Positions 1-11,558 of a DNA stretch of 64,000 nt are shown here, piece by piece. The notes beneath the pieces are model-generated. The model had not been told where the DNA came from, ran no database searches, and worked only from the letters and a program-made list of their open reading frames with translations. Position numbers and translations under genes: made by a program. Each line of letters opens with the position of its first letter. The stretch's first letter is position 1. The stretch spans positions 620,001 through 684,000 of the forward strand of contig QEYB01001152.1 of assembly GCA_017562135.1 (NCBI GenBank), given 5' to 3'. The stretch comes from Dipylidium caninum (Eukaryota; Platyhelminthes; Cestoda; Cyclophyllidea; Dipylidiidae).

Positions 1-755
1 ACCGATACGCCACCGCAGAAGAAAGTGGGAGAAGGAGCGCGAAATGATTATGGCAAAGAAACGGCCTTCGCCTTCTAAGGAATCCTTTTCAGAGGATGCC
101 TACGTTCCGCTCACCTTATCGTTTAGCCCGGTGCCTTCGGGCCACACTGGCTGGTCCCAGTCTTCAAACAAATCTCGAATTTTATAAGCGGTCGTAGACG
201 TTTAGCGCGATGGCAGTTTGAAAAACACCCCAATTGGCTTATAATCGGTATTTCTACCAGAAATCCAGCTTCTGCCTTACTATCTTAATACTGGAGTCCT
301 CAAAATACTTGAGATATGGCAAAAGGACCATCGTGAAAGAGCATAAACAACATTCCGGAATTTTAGAATAACAACCTGAACAGTCCCTATCCATATACGA
401 GAAGATAGTACTTCAGCTGAAAATTTTATATCCCCTGATTTACGTTGATGTGACCTTATTTAGTTCAGGTGCTTACTCGCCCGACCTCCGACACTGAGGG
501 ACGGGAGGCTGCCTTTGTCACTGCGCCGGATGTCGGCACAGGCGCAGCGGCGCCGGCCTATCCGCGCGGAGGACGTGCACGAGGGCGCGGCGCCCCAGCC
601 AATCAGCGTGGCAGCAGGGCGCGCCGGAGCGAATGACTCAGCGGAGCGCACATGAAAAACGATGCCGCGGCGCACACGCTCGCTCAGTCCTACGTCCTCA
701 CACGCAAACAAGCGTGTCAAGGGCTTCTGTATCGCGTCTGCCTCGTCTCCCTCCC
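1..755. other. 5' flank of the FAS1 gene, no gene seen
   Basis: No coding exon is supported here. Positions about 470-640 are clearly richer in G, C and CpG than the first 450 bases, which fits a promoter-proximal CpG-rich segment for the gene starting at 756. The reading frame of exon 1 is open upstream to about 633, so an in-frame earlier ATG exists. The ATG at 756 is preferred because it starts directly with a signal peptide. Open frames on the minus strand have no recognisable content and look like by-products of the GC richness. Confidence 0.4.
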
Positions 756-3700
756 ATGCCTCCTCTTCTCCACTTCGCCTTATTGGCCCTCTTTCTGGAG
801 GGGGTATGGCCACAGTCTACGCCCACACTGACTTTGCAGGGCGCCCTCGAGTCTACTCCTGATGTTTCCAAGGCAAGTCGCCGTAGCTTCACGAATGTGG
901 TAGCATGGCTTTACAGCCAACGACTTTGAGGTCTAGTGAAGTTACATGGTTAACTATGGGTTATGTATTGTTGTTAGGCTTCTCCCTAACAATATAAACA
1001 CTTCCAGTAACGACCCCCATAGGGGAATCGTCGTTGATTGCAGATTCGATCATATCTCATTTTATTACCAAAACCATATCATCATACACGCGGCCGAGAT
1101 TTACTTAACTCTTAGTTCCACCATTGATAATAAGTGTCGGCCAATGTGCCACATTCCTCGTAAACAGACGATGATTGAGGAAGCAGAAAAAGTAAGATTT
1201 CATTTTAGTATACAGTGTAGCAGGCCATCGCCTCTGACAGTTCTCAACGTGAATTAATTAAACTACACGTCTGTGTTGCAATCATTTCGGAGGGTTGCCT
1301 GCGTAAAACTTGTCTTGTTGTCGGTTCCAGTTTTGGATGCATTTGTTGGACTCGAGAATAACCGCGATAAACAGTTCGAAGTGCGTGGACGCAGGGCAAT
1401 GCCTCACCGTCCTCGCACCCAACAACGCCGCCTGGAATCTGCGCGAGGCCTCCCTCTCGTGGCCCACCCTCTCCATCGAGGAGAAGCAAAAGATTATATA
1501 TGGAATGTACCTCGAAAGTAAGAACTTCAACCCTTTCTGAATTTGGCTCACATCATACATCTAGTTGAATTGCTCAGCACATCTGGCCGAGCAAACAGAC
1601 AAACGCCCCGTTTTCTTACGTCCGTTGTGTAGATGATGTTATAAGTTTACATGCGGACAGGAACATTTTGTGCATTTCTGCGACTCTTGCCCTTTCCGCC
1701 GCTTGTCTCCATGGATTCCTTTGTCACCTGCTAAAATGATAAGATTTAAAAAAATTAGACTGCATTGCCGGGGCGGTTTTGAACCTCGGAGGGAAAGCAC
1801 TAATTAGTAGAAGAGGAAGTCGGCATTTCGTTACTTCCTGCTAACGACACGCATCTGTAGGTCACTGGCCGAAGGCTCAGTTCGTGTTCCAGCCATTCGC
1901 GTTTCCGCAGCGATGCGTGTTCTCTGATATAATCGGGGGGTTTTCTTCAGGAAAGGGCTTAAATGGCATGCATAACGACTGTACTTTGTTAAATATGCAA
2001 GGTCCCAAGTCAGGTTCTATTCCAACGAAGCTTTCCACCCAAAACTGGCAGACTGCCGGCGAGGTGCTGCCGTTAATCGACGTTGGATTTGGCAGGGGCG
2101 CCCTGTACAACGAGATAGTCGGTCCGCGGTATGCCTTCTCCTTCGTGAGTCGATGGCATTCAGACGTCTTCGACCCCGCTTTTGCGCCGCAACTGCCCTT
2201 TTTATCAACTCTTGTTTAGACGGGCGCCTCGGCGGCCTACTTCATCAACGACGCCAAAGTGATAGGTGCCGATATGGACGCCACGAATGGAATGATTCAG
2301 GTCATGGACAAGGTCGTCAACTACCCGTATGAATCCCTGACCTTTTTTCAGTACCTCAGCCAATCTCAGGGACTATCGTGAGTCGCGCTACTCTGCCTCC
2401 ATGAATGTGCGAATTTAAATATGTCCGAACTGTTACGAGCATAACGTAGAAGGATAGCGTTGCACTCGTGGTTTCCTAAATGAGTTATTTCCTCTTCTCG
2501 AGCGCTCATGCTGTCCGAAGTGTAACCCTTGTGGCCTCGAGGCAATAGCAGTTCGAGCGCTTTTTAATTCAACTCCCTCACGGCACCGCGCGTGCATCAC
2601 TGCCCGCAACTGATTTCCAAGGCAGCGGATAAGTAGGACTGTCTCACCTCTCGCTCCTTAGGAAAACGCTTGTTTTGTGGAACAGACTTCGGATAACGGG
2701 AAATCCTCTTTACACGCAACTCACCAACCAAATTTACATGGGCAAAAGCCTCTACGCAACGTACTTTGTGGTCCCCGATTCAGTGTGGAATCAACTTCCA
2801 GCCAAAACTTATCAGGATCTCCTGAATAACGAGACTCTCATGACGATGGTAGGTGCTTTCGAGAGCGCATTGGGCCTGCCCTTTTGGTTTACAAGGCCTT
2901 AATGTAGCGTTTACTTTCCTCCTCCCCCTCCTCCTCCTGCGGCCCCATTTGCCGCATAACTGATGCCACGAGGAGGCGCCGCTGCTGATAAGGCGCTGTG
3001 GCCAGCATGGAATGCTTTGAAATGCTTTGACTTGGCCTCTAGTTACGGAAGTGATGCAATCGTAAAGGTCTTTTGCTATGTTACTTTAAGGTATTGTCGA
3101 AACACTACGCACCTAATCAACTCTTCTACCCGAGATGGGCTGAGGGCTCAAGCGGGAGAACAATCAACTTTTACGTTGGCTTCCCGAACAATCCCCTTCC
3201 CGAGTCTGTGGACGTCAAAGCCCTCACCCCCGGGAAAATGGCCGGCTCCGCGGACTTCAGTCAGTTCACAATTTGCCATTATTGTTTATGATGGCGCTCC
3301 CGATGCTTAATTCCCAAATGGCCGCCCCGTCACTCTCCTGAGCCCATAGCCCGAAAAAGGTGCCCCGAGGGCTTAGTCGCTAGTTTTAACGTTGAAACGG
3401 GTCACTCTAACCGCCTAGAATGCGGTCAAAAACAAATGGGATGAAGAGTTTTGCGGCCTAACATGTACTAAGCTCTTAAGAGTAACACACTTGGACAAGA
3501 GTAAAAGTAACCAGCGGCTAATGTTTTGAATGATGGGAGGAGGACCGGTGCCGAAGGGCTGCTAATCCACCCGGAGATTTCTTCCCGTGGGCACACATAG
3601 GCGCATTGACCATAACGGTGGAGAGCTCCTACGCGGAGACGGCGGGCTCGGCGGTGGCCCTGCGGAAGGCCGTGGTCATACCCGTCTCCGCGCCCCTCGG

Positions 3701-6700
3701 CTACTTGCACGAGTCCACGCAGGACGCTCTGGCACGCCTCTCGCCGTAAGTAAATGTATGTGCATAGGAAGCACCCGATTTTCACCACATTGTGTTAATT
3801 ACCTTCTGCGCCTCGTGACCGATCCTTTCGTAAAGTGCGCGCTTTTTGGTCAAAAAAATGCTACTTGCGAGACGCTGTCAGCAGGGAGCAGTTGGCGCTT
3901 CGACCGCATGTGAAGTGTGCATGCTAGGCATTTCGATGCGGTGTAACTCGCCACCCAGGAAGCCAAGGGACGTACGCTGTAGCAGGCTTCTACAAACTGA
4001 CTAAGTGGTGCATATGGGCGGCCGACGGACGGGCGCTGGCGCACGCCAGCCGCGACTTGTCCAGACACCTTTCACAAAATCTAAGTCCACGTCCTTCGCG
4101 AGACCACCATTTCCGTCTATGCGCTGTCCATACGCAAAAAAACTCTCTTCCTCAATGGAGACCTCTTCAAAATGAACTTTGAACAACTCGAAGTGCCTCG
4201 CCGCATTTACCGTTTGGGTCTGCCTCACTTCGAGGCTATCGGCGAATCTCCTCACTTCTTATTTCTAATGCTGTGGGATTTTAACACTTGGCGACCACCT
4301 AAGCGACTATTTGAGCCTATAGCGGAAGAACTCGCACAAGGAGACCAGTTTCCCGCTGAAGGTGCTGATACCATGGTGGCCTGACCTTTCGTCCTACCTC
4401 GGTTTGGGTGAATGATACGACATTAGCCCTGGACATTTGGCCATTCCTCTTTTTTGCTCAAATGCGCCATTTAACTGCTGACTTGCCTCAGATCGCCGCA
4501 CACCCGCATTTTTGGAGTGTGTGTTTTGTAACATCGGCTTGTTGACGCTACTGGTATTATCTTGCCAACCAATTGGTAGAACATTCCTTCGAGTCTGCAC
4601 GTTGGATACTGCGTGCAACGCGGTATTGCAGTCACCCGCCGAGAAGACGGTCTTCGCCCCGGTCGACTGGACCGCCTTCAACGCCCTCCCCGCGGCCAAC
4701 CAGGTGGGGCACCGTGGAGCGCTGCCCGTAGCCTTCTCCCAATGACTTGTTGCATCCTTAGCCCGGCCCCGGCTGCTCGCGCCTGCATTACCCCCAAACC
4801 ACCCTCTCATACCGCATACCGCATGCCCCAAAGCCCACCAACCACCAGGTGGCTTTTAAAAGCCTGGAGGTGATTCTTGCGGTCATGCCCTCCACACCCA
4901 CCACCCCAGGCCCACAAACTCGACGCGGAGGAAGCCGCCGCTCGCCGAGTTGGCCAGTGTGACCGATCAGTTAGTACTGCACTTTGTCTTTTAGAGTGAA
5001 TACTTGAAACTGATGATTATTCCAGAGAGAATACTCAGGCCGCAAATGACGTTGAATAAGTACGTTACTGTGGGAAACATTCCAGATGCAATCCGCTTCC
5101 GCACGAGAAACAACGGTAAGTTGGCCGTCGAATTTCCCACACACACCGCTCTCCTCAGTCGCATCGACTCGTCCAAACATAAAGACTAGTCAGAGTACTT
5201 TCAAAAGCTCAAAGACGCTCTGACCACGTCACTGAAGTGCATGGTCACTCCGTCTGCCACTTGCGAAGGCCGCTGAACCTTTACTCAACACGGCAGCTTA
5301 AACTGCTCTCTTTTTCGTTTTCGTTTAATTCATTTCTAAGCCACAACTTTGGAGGCTTTTAAGTGGACATGGGCGAGTTTTGCCGCCAACCGGACAGTAA
5401 CTCGGCCCCGGCCGTGAGGAGCACCCGCAAGCGCCGACTCCCCTCGGGTCGGGACGCGCGCAAACGCGGGGCTCGCGAACGCGGCTGTGGAGAAACGCGG
5501 TTGACCGCCTCACAACCGCGTGAACGGTGGATACACTTGGCCGCACTGCTTTATCACCAAGTTGTCCTTACCCACCAAACTGTTTTGCGTAGAAGCTTCC
5601 CACTTCTCTGATCAAAAGACTTTACTGTAAACGGCGATATCGAGCCACTTTCGTGGCTGCCCTTCTCTCCCTCCCGCCAACGTGAGCGGTGCGGGCAGCT
5701 GGCGCCGCACACAAAGGCTGTCATCTCGACCTGAGTTGCGAATTTTCTCCCAAACGAAAGTGTTGAACATGGAAGCACGAACGCAGGGCAATGGCTACGT
5801 CGCCGTGGCGCTTGCCGACTCTGAGAGCTCGGGCTCGGATGGCGTGGTCTATCTCGTCACCGGGGTGCCAGGCCTGCCCACACAGACAGTGCGCAATTTC
5901 CTCGGTCGCGACTCGTCCTTCAGGTACCCCATCACATCGTTGTCTTTTGCGCAGCCAACGCCAAATTTTCACCGTCGGTATACCTTTTTCGGTGTCTACG
6001 CAGTCACTATGTCAACACGGGAATCCTCGACGAGCAGGTCAAGGGCGGCCCCTACACCTACTTCGCGGCCGACAACGTCGCGATCGACGCCATGCGGGCG
6101 GACTCGGGCGTCGGAGAAAAGATTTACGCCAATGCTGCGCGACGCACCTACGTGAGTTACTTCTCCATTCCAGCGGACCGCTCTCATGGCGTGATTTTAC
6201 GACTTTTCTCTCCATTAAGTGATGCGAAAGAACCTATTTCTTAGCCGGTTGGAGCGACGGAACCCGAATTTTAGATTTTCTTGGTGGATTTAGTGCTTTG
6301 TTCCCGTGTAGACTCAGATTACCCGTGGGAGAGGCAACGACAATAGGCATACACCCTCTTCGTTTTCTGCGCCTATTACAGGCTTATTGTTGTACAAATT
6401 AGGGCCGTTATAGAGTGGGTTCCTGCTTTCAGGTCTTGCGTCGCTCCATATTTCCAATGCAACTACTGCTGAGCGAGTTGAGCACGGCAGTGCAGTACGA
6501 TGTGGCGACAGCGAATAATGCCTTCACCCTCGAGTACGTTCGTCTCGTCGTGCAGGTCGAGGGTGGACTGAACAGTAAGCCCGAGTTTGGACCCTCCCTC
6601 ATTCTTGCTTGTATTTCGTCCCTGCCTTGCCGCCGCAGCTGTTGCTGCCCAATGGCATTACGCCCAGTGGCCGGTCTCGCTCTACTGAAGGCTGCGGCTC

Positions 6701-7586
6701 CGTGCACGGCACCACTGTGCGTGCTAAAGAATCCTCACTGGGTGTGCCTACCTCCCTTCATAGTTGGATATACTACTATTTTACTCACGAAATAATGCAA
6801 GCGAGGCAATGACGACTCGCGTTTTGGGTGGAACAAGGCGTCCTCTTCACGAGCAGTCCTGGTGGGCCAAACACCTGAAGCTGACGCCGCCTGGCTCTGA
6901 CCGCCAGGCCCACTGGCAGATCGCGTCCGTGGTCATTCGCGGTTGACACATTTTAAGCGTTTCTCGTAGTGCACGACAAGCCTGAGGCGTCGCCAGACGC
7001 GGCCAGTTACGGCGTCGACCACTTCGTTCCTTGCATGCGGAGCAAGAAGCCGAATCCGACAAAATGTACTGCTGTCGCGGTGCTCGTCCACCACCCCGCC
7101 TCAGTGGTGTCGCAGCGTAGCTCCGACCCTCCGGGGCTTCGTGAGCGGACGCTTGGCCGTGACCGCGTGAATGCGAGTGCCAGCAATTACACTATGCGTA
7201 TTTTGGAGATGCCCCCACAGTCTACCGTCTCTCCTTCTTAACGCCCATGGCTGCTCGCTGGAATCATGTTTCCCGACAAATTTAGCCCCTCTACCCTCCG
7301 TCCCTCTCTCCTCTTGGCGGCAGAGAGGCTGTTAAACGCGCTGAAACAGTCGAACGGCAGTTTTAGTGTTTTTCTTCGCCCGCCACTTTTACTTACATTA
7401 ATTGGGATCTCAAAAAGTTTATTTGACATTTCAGCCGCGACAGTTAATGGGACCGTAAAAGTTTCAATGACTGACGGCGGATACCAGTGCACTGACGGCT
7501 GGGTGTATCACGTGAGCAAGGTGTTCTACGTTCCTGACGACCTCACCAGGAGACTCTGCACCGTGCCGGCTTGTCCCGCCAATTAA
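756..7586 (+). CDS. Secreted four-FAS1-domain (fasciclin/TGFBI/periostin-like) protein, 13 exons
   Basis: Exons: 756-872, 1331-1517, 1951-2144, 2220-2377, 2662-2848, 3091-3259, 3601-3745, 4580-4703, 4995-5115, 5761-5923, 6004-6151, 6433-6574, 7435-7586. They sum to 2007 nt (668 aa) with every phase matching. An N-terminal signal peptide (MPPLLHFALLALFLEGVWPQ) is followed by four FAS1 repeats at roughly residues 35-200, 201-375, 380-510 and 512-655. Diagnostic pieces are LTVLAPNNAAW, TNGMIQVMDKVVNYP, YFVVPDSVWNQLP, KTVFAPVDWTAFNALP, YTYFAADNVAIDAM and GWVYHVSKVFYVPDD. FAS1 proteins are secreted or surface adhesion molecules of the extracellular matrix. No C-terminal GPI signal or membrane segment is visible, so a secreted protein is inferred. 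Intron 1 keeps the frame only as a GC-AG intron. Exons and introns here are GC-richer than the rest of the window. The end lies 272 bp from the convergent Ig-domain gene. Confidence 0.9.
873..1330 (+). other. GC-AG intron 1 of the FAS1 gene
   Basis: Exon 1 ends ...TCCAAG and is followed by GCAAGT, the classic strong non-canonical GC donor context. The acceptor is ...GGTTCCAG before exon 2 at 1331. Joining these gives phase 0 and the expected FAS1 start (TPDVSK then FWMHLLDSRI). I saw no GT donor nearby that restores the frame. Confidence 0.7.
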
Positions 7587-7858
7587 CCGGCGGATGCACA
7601 GCTTCGCCAATTCGTGTATATCTCATTGTGGTTCATACCGCAGTTGACTTCATTTTATCCGCCCCCGCCGAACTTGTGCCCCCTCAGGACTCTTCGAAAC
7701 ACGTCCCACCTTCCGCCGAGGATTCGCGCCCTTAGCGAAACCGTTCAACGGTCTTTGCGGGAGATCGTTGCTGTCAACAGGCTAAAAGTCTCACTTTGAT
7801 GCTCCACCATGCAATCTCGTCTCATAAAATCGTTTAATGGTGTTCTTTGTGTTTGGTG

Positions 7859-10800
7859 TTATATGTACAATCGGAGGAAGAGCGAAATGCAGAGGTGTGT
7901 GCAAATGAGAATGTTGAGGCAGGTGGAAGAGGCTATCTTCGAGTCGCTAGAAGTGGTGGTTCGCATCGCCTGCGGAGACACGTAGTGCGCCCGCCCGTCC
8001 CCCCAGGCCGATGGGTTCCACAGATTCGGAAAGAATTTACCCTCGCCTGGACTCACTGAAATACGAACAGATAAATAGACAGGTAGGAATTATTGCGATT
8101 CTAAAATAACAAAAACAGTTACAATCCGAGGATAGGGACATTCATAAAGCTTACGATAGTCCAGTCGTTTTTCCTTTTCCCCTAAAAAGAGAACAATGGT
8201 AAGCGTTTAGTGGCAGACCGCAGACGTCTGCAGGTGTCACCCGACATGAATTATCCGCCCTCAGTCGACTCCACTTACGCACGAGCTCCGTGGAGCCACG
8301 TTCCGTCCCGAACGGTGAGTGAACCACGCATGTGTACGTTCCATAATCCTCCAAAGTCAAGTTGTATATGGTTAACTTGGTCCTCACCGTCATGGGGTTC
8401 GCAATCTCCCGGTCTGAAAGACATGACCTGTGGCTGCGAATGCTGTTAAACTCAGATCGGCGTCCTAAACTGTCGCGAGGTCGCTGAGCTGCCGCCCCTG
8501 AAGTAGGCGCGTTCAGGTCTTTCGGCCAGGTCTCTCTTAGGCTCCGCACTTGGAGTTCATAAGACGCCCTCGAGTCTTGCGTCCTCATGCCCTCTACCAC
8601 AACACTCCTCTCCCATTTGCCTTTTCCTGCGCTACTCAGTTTGTTACTTACGAAGCAGCTGGGAAAATGGACTCCTAACTTCCCCTCACAAAGGTGGGAC
8701 TGGACTAAAGCCTCAGATGATCCCCGAAAGACGGCGCGGTCTACAGTTACATAATTTTGGTCTAAAGTGGCTACAAAAATCCTAGATCCTTTGCACTGAG
8801 GCCATTTCGGAAGCGAAAGAAAACATTTATATCGCTACGTTCACCACAAGTTGCCACAGTACCTGAAATAACGCAGTACTTATCGCCGGAGAGTGTGAAG
8901 AAGCAGTCCCCACTGACGCTGCGAATGGGTTTGTGGTCGAACTCCCAGTAAAGGCTGTATATCGGGTTGCCGATCACGGTTGCGAGGATGATGGTGGTTT
9001 GATGAGGCTTCCTGTGAACCACCTCGGCCCCCATCTTCACAGTGGGGCGAACTGAAACGCAGAGTTTACTGCTAGTAGTGTGAGCCACTTCCTGACCAAT
9101 TGCCCTGTCATCGACATAACTTCAAGCGGTTGCCCTACCCGATTACCGATGCGGTTATGCACAGAGTGGCGAAATGATGCCAAATCAAAGCGACTACGGG
9201 TCACTATGGCCGGAGTCATTTCCAGTTAACGAATTTCTTGGATTAAAAGAAAACTTTTGCGTGGTTTAACATTTAGGTACAGCCTACTTCGTCCACGGGG
9301 CATGGGAATTACCACAACTCACAGTAGACATCTAGGTGGATGTTTCGCGAAACTTTCCTTTAACACCGTTGTAGGCCACACATGTAAATATTCCTCGTAG
9401 GTCCCTTGTCACATTTGATATTACCAGCGCGCTACCAGCGAGGAGAAATCCTGGGATTAAAGTAGACACTTTAGTATTCACCATTGCACATTCAATCTGA
9501 CCTCCAACCACATGACCACGGAAGGGCCAAACTTTAGTAACGTAACACACGCCAAATGTGCGCTGTACGGTTGTGATGCTTCACAAAGAATTCCGGTTTC
9601 TCGATATGGCAGCAGGGAAAACTTACGTGGCTGATCTTCTGAAGTCAGTGCTCGACGGGCCTTTCCATTTGTTGTGCTCATATACCATTTAATGGTTGGA
9701 GCTGGCACCCCAGATGCATTACACGTTAGTTTCTGAGTTAGCTGCTCACGGACAACGACTCGATTATTTGAGGATCCGTTCGGGTTTATGAATGAGGGAA
9801 CTGAAACGAGAACAAAGAACAGACTTTCAACGGCTAATCTCTCTCATTCCTTTGCGTCTGCTACCTACGGGACCCCGTCATTTCACGGTGCGAATAAGTA
9901 CAAAAGTGAATGCAAACTTTGGTTGTTATTAATAGTATAGCGGTGCTCAGTTAATAATTCCTTCTTAAGCTTTGTCAAGGCTCCCTAGGTATTGCACGAA
10001 AGAAGACGTACTGAGAACTTTTAAGTAGACGTGTTTATCGTAGACAAGTTTTTTGCCTCGGTAAAGACAAATGTATTCTCCCTCGTCACTAGGCATCACA
10101 TGTTCAATCCTCAAATCCAGCTTAAGTTCATTGAAATCCGCCATCACAACATGATAGCGATTGTCCTGACTTATCCGCTGATAATTGAACGTTAGGTAAG
10201 TTGGTTCCTCCAATCGGCGCCAAATAAACTGAAGTGAGAATGAGCCGATAGTAATCATTGGTCCCAAGCTATTAAGTCTATCCCCCTCGAAGCTATTCAA
10301 AGCTCTGTTTTTATACAAGAGAGTACAAAAGAAGTGAACCGACAAAAACATGTGGAAAGCCTTGTTATAAAGGATACAAGAGTCGTAATGTTGAAGATGC
10401 CAACTTTAATAAGATACCCACTTTTTATACTTCGCAGTACCTGTTATTCATTAATCATAACGGCCGCTTAAAGGCTCTTTAGCTTTATCCCCTAATGGAA
10501 GTGTTCTACAGAAGGCCGTAAAGCCCCTATCGAGGGGCACTACTTTATCACTTTTGCGGAATGCAAGCTTGAGGGAATTTGGGTTGCTGTTCCATGGGCA
10601 GTCTTTCCTCACTTCATAAAGGCAAATTTTAAAGGTCACTGTTTCGGTACAAGCCGGAATCATCGCAACCTCTTTGCCGATATTTACCTACCAACTAATT
10701 CCTAATTTGCATTGGCTCGTACGTAAGAAAATCTAACGTCCTGCTCTCGAACAATTATTTGGAACGCCGTGAAGACCGTTTCTCCGCTCTTCATAATCGA

Positions 10801-11558
10801 GCCCACTCAAATCGGGTTTGCCGCCCATTGGCACTACGCTGTTAGTCGAGGCGGTCAACACTTTTGTTCTGATTTATAGCAAAGTGTCAAACACCTCTTG
10901 GACCCGTCTTTCACTTCCTTTAGATGAAAAAAACTTTAAATTATAAGCGTGATGCGGAGAAATAGTCAATTTGATGCTAAAAAAGTGCTATTTCAACTTC
11001 TAACGCATAGCGAATTTACTAACAAGCTGTGCTGAAGATGGACGAGACCATACCTTTATGCCATTTGGTCCATTCACATTAGAAAAGTTTTTATCAGGTC
11101 TGCAGCGAAGGACCGTCGAAGTGTTGATTACAGCCAGAACCACGTCGCTAAGCCCGCGCTCGCTTTTCAGAGATTCTTTGATGTATTCAAATGTCCTTTT
11201 ATCAAATAAAGAGTCACTTTGGTTTCCTGCCGCCGAAGACGTCTTATCGCCCTTGGAATTTGTTATTTTAGGGTCATCTAGTTAAGGATAACAAAGTCGG
11301 GGGACAAATCCCCGTAAGCGGTCTCTTGATAAGATCTAGCTGTGTCCACTACAATTTTAAATTCACAAATCTTTATCTCTACCAGCAATTAAAATGGGAG
11401 TTTAGTCCACACAGAGTTTAAAATTAGGGTGACCAAAGGGACTTTCCATTAGAAGAGTCCATGGTCTTACCGATAACTGCGACGTCTCCACTGGACGCGG
11501 CCGTCAAGAGATTGCCGATGTTCAGGAATGCTAAGAGACAGAGGAGAATCGTTCGCAT
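7859..11558 (-). CDS. Lachesin/IgLON-like GPI-anchored protein with three Ig domains, 8 exons
   Basis: Exons in transcript order: 11558-11471, 11277-11054, 10228-10012, 9800-9627, 9531-9323, 9051-8863, 8413-8279, 8055-7859 (about 477 aa). A signal peptide (MRTILLCLLAFLNIGNLLTA) is followed by three Ig domains with the usual Cys, Trp and D-x-G-x-Y-x-C positions: STVLRC...FIWRR...DEGEYIC, then KLTCNASGVPAPTIKWY...RGIFTC, then a diverged third ending LEDYGTYTCVVHSPFG. The C-terminus is a Ser/Thr-rich stretch followed by a short hydrophobic tail, as in a GPI-anchor signal. Lachesins are neuronal or epithelial surface adhesion proteins. Anomaly: exon 5 changes frame by one base near 9351-9362, where codons for CVAYNGVKG run into VSRNIHLDVY only if a base is added; exons 6-8 also fit only after that addition. 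The acceptor of exon 5 could be 9501 instead of 9531, with the frame unchanged. Confidence 0.8.
10451..10690 (-). other. Possible unused or cassette Ig-type exon inside intron 2 of the lachesin-like gene
   Basis: Inside the intron that splits Ig domain 1, an open frame reads IGKEVAMIPACTETVTFKIC and then GFTAFCRTLP, which have the look of Ig B-strands with cysteines. A possible acceptor (TTGGTAG) lies just upstream and a possible donor is GAA|GTGAGG. The exon is not needed: exon 2 joins exon 3 directly in phase 0 and gives a complete Ig domain. It may be a cassette exon, an exon relic or chance. Confidence 0.25.

Noticed and set aside
4172..4384. 70-codon plus-strand open frame in the FAS1 gene between exons 7 and 8
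   Set aside because: Exon 7 (phase 2) joins exon 8 at 4580 directly in frame, giving LARLSPTFLRVCTLD. The frame has no FAS1 similarity and would disrupt the domain.
6609..7432. Several open frames in the GC-rich interval after FAS1 exon 12
   Set aside because: Exon 12 (ending 6574) joins exon 13 at 7435 in the right phase and completes FAS1 domain 4. The interval is intronic; its open frames result from high GC.
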